A DNA stretch of 64,000 nt from Ypsolopha sequella (Eukaryota; Arthropoda; Insecta; Lepidoptera; Ypsolophidae): NCBI GenBank assembly GCA_934047225.1, contig OW203986.1, positions 17,673,221 to 17,737,220 on the forward strand. Reading direction: 5' to 3'. The translations under genes were made by a program, and so were the position numbers. The notes beneath the pieces were generated by a model that was not told where the DNA came from, did no database searches, and worked only from the letters and a program-made list of their open reading frames with translations. Below, in pieces: positions 10,869-22,800 of this stretch (within the stretch, counting starts at the first letter, position 1; every line of letters begins with the position of its first letter).

Positions 10869-12880
10869 CTATTATATAAGTCTGCGTCCACTGATTTATT
10901 TGCTACACACCTTTTCCAATGATGTATTGGCACTAATAAATATTTACAAATAATAAAGTTAATAATATTTTTTCCCTTTTTAAAATGCATACTTTATTGG
11001 GTACCACTAATGGTGGTACAATGTTTCATGTTTGTTTTAATCCTAACATTAAAGTCTGGAAGTTGTGTCACCAATTGAAAAACAATAACTCAGTAAACTA
11101 ATGTTTTATACAATCAATACTTAGATATAAGTAACAATTTGTAACGTATGATATACAAACAACGTTAAGTTATGTACGGCTTTACGTGAAAACTCTTATA
11201 TGTAATTCACTGTTAAAGCAGTTTTACATTTCCTTAAGTATTTCTGAATCTAAAACTTTTATGTGGCCACTTGTTCGATTCACAACACTTCTTTATAAAG
11301 CTTACTCAAGCTCTTTACATTAGTATTGTTATTAACTATCCTAATTAGTTTCACATCGAAATCGAAACGGAATAAATCTATTCTGTAACATTAATTACGA
11401 TTGAAGAAGGCATGATATATAAATTGGGAAGTTTCCTAGTAGGTATCAGTTGACAACTTTGTATACGTATTTAAATTGTTGACCACACAAATGTAGATAT
11501 CATTATTAAAGAGATGTTGAGAATTGAAGGACCAACGAGTGTTATATAGACATCGACTGATTAACGGTAGCAACAGATATGCTTAGCATAACATTCTAAA
11601 CAGCATATAAATAGTAACGAGTAAGTACTGATATGATGAAACTTGCTATATAAATATATAAAGATAAATACAGGAAGGTCAAAGATGAAGAATTTTAGGC
11701 CGTGATGCGTTTTCTGATACTGAACGTAAATATTGCTTAAGTATCTATAAACACCTGCGTTCATTAATAAACAACAAAACTATTGCTTCTATTTTTATTT
11801 AGGCACAATTGAGGTCTATTAATACTTATATAAATCCTAAACGTCGATTTTGTCTCTGCAGGATTAATTTACTGCTAGTACAAGATTGATATGTTCATTA
11901 TTGCCTAATATGGTTTAATATTATTTAGCAGCGTGGATATGCATGAAGACGACATGCGGTAGCGATATGATTATGTACAAAGAAATATATAGCAGCAAAT
12001 AACACATCCGCATGCAGTCGAGTGCAATGCGTGCCTGTTGCCTTGGTCTTATATAACACCCTTGGTCCTAAGCGACGCGGGGGCTGCCTGGCAGCCAACA
12101 GAGTCAATTTCCGATTATTTTAAAATAAAACATCCCTGGAGAAGATGAAGTACGACATCCATTACGTACACACATGCAACACACATCTATTTATTTCGTT
12201 TCACAATCATGCAGCTTTTGCCATGTATGCGAGACGATTATGCAAATGTTCGAGTCCGTACGTATTTCTAACGTTGACTTATAGACGACATCGTTGAAGG
12301 CTAGCTGTACTGAGAACATCGAATGCAAGTTATGTTTTTGTACATGTTGGAGCGTAGCGTGTTCAAAAATAAATATACGGAATTTAAGGCGAAATAATAT
12401 ACAAAGCAGACGTGCAAAAAGGAAAAAAAGGTGCATAAGATTTGCAGTTCTAAATCGTGTAGAAAGTACCAGGAAAATAGAAGTTTGGTTACAGTTCTTA
12501 TTAGATAATAGATAAGCAATACACACTACATAAATATGTTAAATATATACCTTAGTAGAGGTGAACCAAATCAAAAGAGGGGCTATTCTACAATATTAGC
12601 ACGGGGCTGGGTCTGTGTCGTATTGATTGTATCATGTAATTTAACTATACGATTTATTTATTGTACCTTTTCATTCTTTTAGCATATCACAATTTATTTT
12701 ATTACAACTTGCAGTTAATTACTGATCTTTAACGTGAATAGTTAACAAGATTTTAAACATTTAGATCACAAGTAATGATCGAAAAAACGCTTAGAGAATC
12801 TTTGATGAACTTTACAATGTTACGACTAATTAAGAGAAATATTTACTTTATAAACACAGCCAACTGCATCGTTGTTGCAT
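10869..12880. other. Intergenic, no gene seen
   Basis: AT-rich. The longest open frame (12191-12526, minus strand) has no recognisable motif, and a second frame of similar length overlaps it on the same strand, as expected by chance. No RNA gene or clear repeat border seen. Confidence 0.5.
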
Positions 12881-13017
12881 TCTGTTTGCAAACAATTGTC
12901 GGGATTCACAGAGATCCGAGTGACGTTTCTCCTGTTTGCAAACAATCGGCGGGACTCACATAGATCTGAGTGACATTTCTCATGTTTGCAAACAACGTGC
13001 GGGACTCACAGAGATCC
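12881..13017. repeat. Tandem repeat, 50-bp unit, about 2.7 copies
   Basis: Units start at 12883, 12933 and 12983 with TGTTTGCAAACAA, then GGGA-TCACA-AGATC-GAGTGAC and TTTCTC. The exact 50-bp period over three units and the internal palindrome TGTTTGCAAACA are visible directly. It lies in the convergent intergenic region, close to the alpha-catulin 3' end. Confidence 0.85.
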
Positions 13018-13188
13018 AGAGATTTCTCTTGAAAGATTTGTGTCGCAAGTGCTCTGCTGAATTCTGCAAACTTATGTATATCGTACTGTCGATCTTACTT
13101 GTAACTAGGTACTTGCTGCAATCCGTAAATAGCGGCCTCTCGATGGCACGCTATTGCTCAGATTGAAAGCATTTTTGCCGGAACGAAG

Positions 13189-13242
13189 AATCACACGTAT
13201 TAGTATCTATTTACGATAGATAGATACCGAATCCGTGTGATG
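13189..13242. other. Short near-perfect hairpin
   Basis: Arms ATCACACGTATTAGTATCTA and TAGATACCGAATCCGTGTGA pair with few mismatches around a loop of about 8 nt. The size is compatible with a very short pre-miRNA-like hairpin, but equally with a short palindromic transposon remnant. No homology is claimed. Confidence 0.4.
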
Positions 13243-13754
13243 CTCAAGACGAATACTTGGTTGGAGATGCATAATTATAGTTGGGATGATTCTAGTTTTA
13301 AGTCATTGTAATTTTGTATATCCAAAAGTGTGTATAACAATAATGATGGCTGGAAAGTGCTGGTAATGTTTGCTACAGCAGCTCGGCGTAGCAATAATAC
13401 CTTCGTTTAGTTTAGAATAACAATAAAAGTAACTGCTTGCTACGGCGTAGCTAATATACAGTTTAAAAATAAGGGTACACACACATGCGTATAATATATG
13501 CATTTTTTTAATAGTTTCTCTTGTATTAAATAAGTAAATACTACTTTGTACTATTTGTTCATTATTTGAAACAAAAACGTGTGACAGTTGCTAGACCAAA
13601 AATCCAGCTCCAGTTATGCATCTCCTAAACAACCCTTCGTCTTCCCAGCGTAGGGCGAATTGTTTTAAAGAGATGTTCATATCTTTTAAAACAGAAGGAA
13701 GCTGACCCTGGTCCGGCGCGCGTCGCCCTTGCCGCGCCGGCCCATGCCGTACTG

Positions 13755-13886
13755 TCACATGGCCGTGTCTGATGTACTCCCGCCTGGCTTCGAGTCTCCT
13801 CCTACGCCGCCTGCCGCCTCCTCGTCCCGCACACCACGCCCACCCCCCGCTGCCCCCGCTGACAGACCCGTGAAGTCCAATTTGTA
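13755..13886 (-). CDS. alpha-Catr: alpha-catulin last exon and stop
   Basis: Acceptor TGTTTTTTACAG, 43 codons starting YKLDFTGLSAGAAGGGRGV and ending SKPGGSTSDTAM, TGA at 13755-13757. CANK|YKLDF continues the conserved C-terminus. The remaining Gly/Ala/Ser tail is GC-rich and looks unstructured. A longer open frame over the same DNA on the same strand (13591-13899) is a shadow: it lacks the splice-phase match and the conserved YKLDF start. Confidence 0.88.
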   Translation of the reverse strand, partial: YKLDFTGLSAGAAGGGRGVRDEEAAGGVGGDSKPGGSTSDTAM

Positions 13887-16800
13887 CTGTAAAAAACACA
13901 ATATTAGTGTCTTGGCAAGTTGAGACTTCGACTGCGCTGAGATTCGAAAGAGTGTCAGGGAAGCCAAAGTCGAATAAAAGCCCGTTAAGATACGCTCTGC
14001 AAGGATTAGTAGGGACTTACAACATCTCTAAGGTTGCTAAGTACCCATCAAGATTTCTTAGAAACACCATGCATTTTATACCATTAAATTAGAATACAAA
14101 ACACCGTTTAAAATTCTTACGTTAGTGGGATATTTTTTACAAGAAAATTACAGGTTTTGTTTGTACTAACATGTTAAAAAGTAAATTAATATTAATTTAT
14201 TTGTAGAATACACACAACTATGACTATTACCATTGCAAAAATCACATTAACAACATTCAAACGTTAGCTATGAACACAAAACAATGCTACACTAAATCGA
14301 AATCAAACTCGTGTTATTCAGTGTTTAAAAATGAATAGTTTTGTTAGTGGAAAAATCACAATCAGTATTACAGTAATACCTACTCAACCATTCAAGACAC
14401 TATTTTCACTTTTAAAAGTGGATGCTTTTCGTAAATTTGGCTTCCAATGCATGGATACTCTTTCAGGCATACACAGGGAATACTGGAAATTGGAAAAAAA
14501 TAAAAACTCAAAATAAAATAAATACTTGTGAGTTAACCAAAAACAGAAAATAATTTAAGATCATTTACTTTTCTTTAGCGATAAATTTACGGTGTTTCTA
14601 GCATTTTTTATTTATTGGCTTTGGTCCAACCAACGAAGGGGTTTGGAGGTACCTACAACAATTTCTCTGGAGGTTAAAGTTTGCAGCGTAACAAAGTAGT
14701 GTAGATACATATTACATTTGAAAAACAATAAACATGTGAATATTATTTCTTAAATGTAATCTACATAATAATATACACTTTACTATCACACTGAAAAGTT
14801 TTCCTGCCAAAGTAACTATTGGCACTCCATACAAAAAAGGCCTTGTTCATTGGACTACGCCTATTGGACGCATTTTAGACGAATATTAGCAGTAAGTATT
14901 TTAGAATGACGATGTCGCGATTTGTGCTTATGTGTGCATGATTGATACACAGACATGCTTTGGCTACACACATTACCTACGTACAAAGACCATGGATATG
15001 TATTGTTTATGATAGTGTAACACTGTATGAGAGACAGACCGACTCGACTCTTACGTTCGCTGAGGCTTTGTTTATCGCTTTATCCAGTGATATTAGACCC
15101 TGGAACCAGCCGGTACAGCAAAAAAGAAAGAAAACATAAGGGAATAAATTAATATAATAAAATTAAAAGGTACAGATCCCTGCTATGACTATTCGGAATC
15201 TAGTTACAATGCACTAAAAAGGTTTATGCTCGTTAAAACAAGCCGATCATCAGCCGATTAAATCATTGAATAAGTGTGTGAAAGATTTCGCGTGCCTTGA
15301 CTAGAGCTATAGAAAATAAAGGCTAAAAACAAGAATAAACCTTATGATTGTGATCGCATTCTTTCACCCATTCCCCGAAACTCTAACAACCACGAAGAAG
15401 AAAAATCTGTAAAGTACTTAACAGGTGCAACACTCTGGTGCCTTTTACCAACTCCCCCACTCGCCTCCCTCAGCAAAGGTACCTAAGGAACATTTTGTTC
15501 CGATGCACTAAATTCATAAAGGTTCACTAAGATAAATCACTAGGTTTTAGTGCCACGTGAATTGGATTGGATAGTTTAAAAGAAGAAATTTAATAAAAGT
15601 ATTCTTTCGCTCTTTTCGTGCTGTTACCTTATTCGCGCAGTCGAAGCATGTGGTAACAACTTTGCTTATAACATTCATGAGGTTTTTGGTTTCCTGTATG
15701 ACGTTGTCTACTTTGCTAAAGGTGGCCGCACGACCGACGGTCGGTTCTTTCACCGTGAACTGCAGTTGCTGCACGTACGTTGGAACCCTGTCTAAGTGCT
15801 CCAGTAGTTCCTTTTTCATTGTACCTGCTGGTACCTGAAAATGGGAAAGATATAATTTAGACTTTAGAGGGTGTACCCAAACAGCGACGTTTTTAGCTAT
15901 TTTATTTTAACTTCTACCATAATATTAAGAAGAAGCTATAGTTGCACGGCCTCAGGAAAATAGTTTATTAAATCGGAGATAGCTAAGGGATTTATTCGTA
16001 GAAAATAATGGTTTACCTGATAGGAAAACTGTCGCACAATTTTATAGAGTCTATTGGCTTCTTCGGCGAAGTATTCTGCTTGTGTGAAGAGGTCTTGCGT
16101 AGTGTTTAATCGGCCTTCACCTTTTGTGAACTGATACATAGCGAAGGCCATGGAAGACATATTTTTCGCCCTGCAAATAGAGACATTTTGTACAACGGTT
16201 TGGTCATTGAAACAACTGGCTGTGAGCCAGTTCGTGCCGCATTTCTATGAGCTATTTTGTGGTAAATATTGTTGATTCTATACGATAAACTAAACAAATT
16301 CAAATTCAAATAGTTTATTTTGCAAAGCAGGTTTATATAATACACTTTTTACACGTCAAATTTAATCTAATAAAAAATATATGCAATAAAATAATAAATG
16401 TACATGAACTAAAATAAAAGTTTATTTAATTTATGTAGCAATATACAAGGTGACTTTTTGATCATCGTCCAAATTCATACTGGAAGCTTGGTAAGTGATC
16501 AGCATCATAAATCGATAAAAATAATTGTGAATTTCATTTTATGAATTTTACAAAAATCGTTATTGGTTCATGATACTGATTACTTGCCAAGGCTCAAGTA
16601 TGAATTTGGACGATGTTCACAAATTCAGCTTGTATATATAATTAAAATGATAGGTAAAATATATATTATACAAGGTGAAATCCAATCAACAGCCCGAACC
16701 CATACCGGAGACCCAGCCAGGGACCAGGAACAAGGTTCAATGATCACCAACCGAGCCCCCAGCACGAATCCAGGCGGCCGACCAAATCCCATCCTATATA

Positions 16801-19800
16801 CTACATACTAATAGGTTACATATATAAATACATGCCTACCTCCACCCATTCGATTAGTCAAATTGTGCAAGTATTTAAAACATTTATCGCTATTGCTTAA
16901 TAAAGAAATAGTAAACGCCAGTTAAGTGATAAAACGATTATCTCTTGCTACGATTAGTTACTCGTAAAATACGCTATGTCCGTTTTGTAAATCTCAATTT
17001 TCCTTTGTTATTGTGGTCATTCTCAGCTTAAGAAATCTTCACTTTAACTAAGAGGATAGGAAGTTGGCATTTCCTCGGAAAAATATAGTTGAACTAGTAC
17101 TACGAATTGGTTACATCTTGTTACTCGATACATAGGGTTATCGACTGTTCGCTCTTTATTCTGTACGGGCTTGACAAACGCGAACTTGATCTAACTTAGC
17201 GAAGCTGGTTGGCAGTACTTGATTTAGCAAGTGTATGGTAGCCGACGATATAAATATGTACCTCTTCACAATATCGTTGTTTTCGTCGGCCTCCGCGCCG
17301 CCCGCGCCCGCCGCCCCCTTCCACTTGTCAGTCTCTGCGTCCATCTCGGAGGACATCATCTTCATCTCGAGACCAGATTTGGCGATCTTCGCTTGCTCGT
17401 CCGAGTCTAATCTAACAGCTTTCAGAGGTTTACTTGTCGTACCATGTTTCTGTAATTGAAAAAAAAAGGAAATTTATATTTATTAATAGGCCGAGGCTGT
17501 TCTTCTCGTAATTTTAGGGGATTAGAAGGATACAATGGTGAAAGGTAAAGTTTGACAATACGAAATGATGATAAAGCGGCAAGAAAAGAAGAGAGGGCTG
17601 TTCTTAATCCTAAAATAATTATCATCGGCGTAGCAGTCTTCGACTGTTAAAGAGTTTAAATTTCTTGGGTTAAGGATTACCCCCATCATTTCGTCAGGAA
17701 GGTGCATGGGCGCTAGAATTTTGTTCCCATACCGAAGATGTTACTGTTTTATTATATTTGTCGTTCTTCAAGTTTTTGACTGAAGTCAGCAGAGTGCGCA
17801 ACAAGCAGATCATGCAAACATTTGGTGATGATAAACGTTCAGCGTGTTCCCAAGTACAGAAAAGGAAAAATATATCTGCCATGAAGATTTGCAACTCACC
17901 CCGGGTCTAGGTAAACTGCTATACTGTTGCTTATCAGGCCGATCATCAGTCATTTCCGCGATTTCTCGCGCTAACTTGGCCGCATCCGTCAGTAGCCACG
18001 TCCACATCTCCACAAAGACATCCAGGTTCTCTCTCGCGGCCGCACTGCCGGGGTGCTCCGCTAACGTCCGAGCTGCAGTCACTACTTGAGGACCGTATAT
18101 CCTCAAGTTTATTTCCGCGAACTTAGCGCTAACTTGTAACGTCTCCGACATTGCTACATGCCTGAGCAGTTTGCATACCTGAAAGATGAAGTTATGTTAG
18201 AGAACGGTTCGGGAGCACGGTGATGATGGAAGGATGGTGACTTACTTCTATTATATGATCTAATTGTTCGTGGAGCCGGCTGGCTATACTGTGCAGTCTC
18301 TCTTTATCTCTCTCACCACAGGAACTTGCTGAAAATGGAAACGTTGTTGAGGCAAACAAATAACAGGTTTATGTTCTAATAAAATAAAAAGGAATATATT
18401 TAATTGCATACCTAAAAATACTGACTTGCACATTAAAAAACCTTTTTGCATAACAAAGGTAAGGTAATTTAGAACATTAGTTTTTAATTCAGTATTTTTT
18501 TTGGGTATGTAATTGAAATGAATAAAACAGGATAACCAAGATTTAATGAAGTATTAGACAGCATTCATAAATATGTAGTTCAAATAGTCTTAGTAATACA
18601 CGTTCATAAATAATTGCTTTGCAGTTTCAATCCAATATCTTTAATTTAGCTCCGCTAATAAGGTAATGAGAACACAAAGCTTAGAACGATCTCATCTTTG
18701 AGATAATAAGTCAGTGGCCAAAATAGTCTACTTCTATCTCTAAGTGCAATTTCCCAGACAGGTATGATGATTGATGATGTGCGATAAATATATAAGTCTG
18801 AATAGGTTCTGAAATCCAGTGTGAAACTAATTCCAAAGGAGATTGAGTATCGTTAACAGATCACAACGCACTGAAAAATTGTTTATAAATTCTGTAGAAG
18901 TTGAGTCAACTGACTGAACCAATTTGTACTGACAAATGAAAAATAAAATATTTTTCTGCTTAAATGTGGCCACTCAACGAAATAAAATCTACCCCAGAAT
19001 TATTTTCACTTTATTGTGTTAGAACCTTATCTAGGTCTTAAGAGCGGTTTCGCAGCTGGATTGTGAAATACCCGCCTTTTTATAATTAATCGAAACAGAG
19101 TACTTTAATTCAAAATTCACTCAATAGTTATTCAACTATTCAACTATGTTTACTGCATTCGCAAAGTTTCCATTGATTTCTGTAAATTAGAATTTCAAAA
19201 TTTTTTCAATTCAAAAATTTTGAAATACTAATTTACGGAAACAAATGGAAACTTTGCGATAGCAACATACACAAAACATAGGTAATAAGGATTTTTTAAA
19301 AAAACTATTTAGTGAAATTTGAATTTAAGTGTTCTGTTTCGATTAATTAGAAAAAGGCGCAGGTATTTTACAATCCGGCTGTGATACCACTCTTAAACAA
19401 TGCGAAGTAATTGCAGAAAAATATTTTTTCTCGAAGTATATAAAGGGGATGTCTCTCAACTAACATCGTTTACCTAAATGCGCGAGGTCGGTTGCCAGCC
19501 TCCTCGCCTCATCAGCTAGAGGCGCCAGATCGCGCGCGTGGTCTCTGGCGGCCATAACCAGCGCGCGCTCCAGCTCTACAGACGCGCTGCCTGCGCCAGC
19601 GCATGCGCTCTCTAGCGCTGCGCCGCCGCCGCACGCCCCTTGCTCCTCCTTCAATGAGGATAGAATAGGAAACTGAAGTTGTGCAGTTATCGATTATAAC
19701 TATCTAATATAATTTGTACAGTAGAGATTCGTAGCGATTGCTAAGCCGTAACATAAGACTGATTGTTTTTTAAATAAAATCCGCCGTATATTTTTCAAGG

Positions 19801-22800
19801 CTATCAATTAAACTTTAACGGAAGCACAATGAAACTAACATTATCAATGAAACTAACTTAATAGAGTAATAATTAGCAGAGTAACTGACTTTCCCCGATT
19901 TTCTATTTGAACATTTCAAGTTGAGCGCTGTGATTGGCTGATTCGTAGCCTAAGTATCACTAGATTTTCTTAATTCAGAAACTGTTCCTTTGTTTAGCTG
20001 TTCAGCTCGAATCAAAGTTAATAGAGTGCTTCTCGACGTTAATTTGCTACGAGTTTGCGGTACTACGTCGTAGCGCGTTAAGAAAAGGCTTTTCGTTTTG
20101 TTTGGCGAACATTTTCATCACATAAGTACATTGAGATTTTTCTGCTAGCTACGCATATAACGTTAATTAATATAACGCATTAAATTGTTTGTTAGACACA
20201 ATCTTCCTTCAAAAGTACATTTCCTTTTGGAAAAAAATATACAATGTTCTAACGTAACCTTACGTAGTACTTACGTAGTCTTACGTAGTAAAATTTGGGA
20301 TTACCCAAACATTAGATTTAAAAAAAAAAAAAAACGTCAATGACTATAAGCAAGCGCGAGCCTGTTCGCCAGTGGTTTTTAGTGTACGGTTCTCGATAAA
20401 ATAATAACTAAATAATAAACTTTATTTTCAGAAGAAAATATATCTAGTAAACCATTTTCTCACGTCATAAAATTGAAGTAACAATTATTTTAGACCGAAA
20501 AGGTTCCACCCGAGCTCGAGGCAGACAAGGTACAAAATCGTGTTTATTTTTAATAAGCCCTTTGGAGCTTCAAACACTTACTTCTAAGATTTAACTTTCT
20601 ATTGTGTCAAAAGGAATAAGAAATATAAATAGTTTTTATGCAAATAAATAATTTTTCAATTTAAATGTAAAAAACAATTGAACTTCATATAATGTCAGGA
20701 CATACAATAAAATTAAAACGAAATTAGGCTTATTTTTCATAAAATAATACATTCTAGTACAAATCTGAAAAATATAGGAATAAATAATACATTACATAAA
20801 AAAGTATAATAGTATTAATTAAATAACTGAAAATTAAAACAACCTAGGTTCATTTAATAACAAAAATTATAATAGTTTTATGACCTTTATTTTGTATAAA
20901 TATAATAAAGAGGATATATATCTATAAATATATCTAGAAAATATAAAATATATAAATATATAAAATATTTCTATAAATACACTAGGTACTAGTATATTAA
21001 TGAAATAAAAACATGCTGAACACCACCACTTCGTGTAGTCTTGTTGAGAAGAAGGTAAAAAACTTCGCAAGACACATGGATACAAGGAAAAGCCCTTTCA
21101 AACACAAAGGAACATACATCTTTACGCCAATCAAAAATATTGATTATGTAAAACATATTTGTTGCAAGCGGGACAATATTAAGTAAAAATTCCAAACGGA
21201 AAGCCTTTGCTTCACGTGCGAAGCCTTAGTATCGTAGCCAAACTAGTTAATTCCGGCCGACACGTTCGTTCGCACCCTCCTTTTGCTACGGCGTAGCAAG
21301 TGCTACGAGCCCATTGCTCTCCCGCTTTGTAGATCCACTATTAAAAGATTATTTTTTTCGACTACGATCGTCGCATATTATTCCACACACGCAAGGCTAT
21401 AAAATTAGAGAATTATTTCAATCCTGATGAATTTTACGAGAGAAGCAATTCAGTATATATTATGACATATTCCTTCAACATTTTTGTGCTCCATAATCAA
21501 ATTACATTGAGCTTGATATTCTTTTTTTGAACAAACAAGTGTGCAGATTATATTTGTCAAAACTAAACACTCTTTCGAGCAAAATTATCCCAACGCGACC
21601 CTCTGTTTAAGCGTAAAAGCTAGCGGACCCAATCGGTAAAGTGAGCTTCAAAAGTACATTTCCTTTGCTCAAATATTGTGCAGTACACTCGCAGGTTACT
21701 TTGGAAACTATGTGAAAAAAAACATTATTGAGTACATTATTTCATAATTTTGGATTGTAAATTTATTTATTGTATTTTGGAATAAATTACAATAAATAAA
21801 TTTACAAAAAATGCATTTCGGCACGAATCGGTGGCTCCCTTTGTGTCGGCGTACCAAAACGTGCAAAGTATTAGAGTAAACGAACTGTACCGCTACTGAC
21901 CACAGAAACAGCAACAGCGACGAGCCTCTCCAACTCGTACGCTATCCTCTCCGCCAACAAGAGTATCCTCTGTCGATGCCCGTGCGTCGTGTACGCAGAG
22001 TCTGTGAAGTCATGCGTTCTCTCCACCAAGGCTCTCAACGTCGAGGCCATGGCTCTTCTCCTGGTCGCGTCCGCCCCGCCTCTCGCCCTCGCTGCCCTCA
22101 CTTGCCCCCGTAGACCTCTTAAAGCTCCTAACGCCGTCCCTGCTTCCCATTGCGCTGCCTGGTAATTGTGTTGCAAGCATTACTAGTGGAATTATTGTAT
22201 TTTTATGTGAGTGTAAGTAAAAATCATAATGTTTGTTTGGTTCTTTGAACTCATAACAGCTCTAGTGGTGCTTCCAACTGCGGCTTATTTCGAAATAGGT
22301 CAATTTACTTAAATACGTTATAAGTGGATGACATGAAATTTAGATTAGGAGCCAAGAACAAACATTTTACCTAATCATAAATGGTTTCAATTCTGAATAT
22401 AATGCTAAAACACTAATAGCATAAAGCAAATTTGCTTAGTATATGGGAGCTAGATTTGGTGTTTTTAAATAAATATTTAATTATCAGATAAATTTATTAT
22501 ATTTATATTGTTCATTACTTTACCATGATAAGAATTGTCACGTTTTTTCTTCAAAAACATTAGGGTTTCAGTATTGTTTTCTAAAATAGGCCCACTTGTC
22601 ACTTTTTGAAAGCAGGATTTGGTTTCTCGCCGTAACCCACGTGCGGCCGTCCGCGCCTATTCGTATTAAATATTTTCAAATTACGATAAGGTAAAGTTTT
22701 TCTCCCGGACTCCCGATCCATTTAGTGTTTGAAAGCATCATTAGTGCTAATTAAGTTATCAAGATAAATAATTTTGCACAGAAGTGCGCTTTTTTTTGAA

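Noticed and set aside
12191..12526. 111-residue minus-strand frame with hydrophobic stretches
   Set aside because: Another frame of the same strand is open over the same region, base composition is that of AT-rich non-coding DNA, and no start context or homology is apparent.
12881..13017. CRISPR-like array from the 50-bp repeats
   Set aside because: The whole 50-bp unit is repeated, not a repeat with unique spacers; only three units.
13591..13899. 102-residue Arg/Gly-rich frame on the minus strand over the last catulin exon
   Set aside because: Wrong frame: the splice phase from the previous exon gives YKLDFTGLS, which is conserved in the family.
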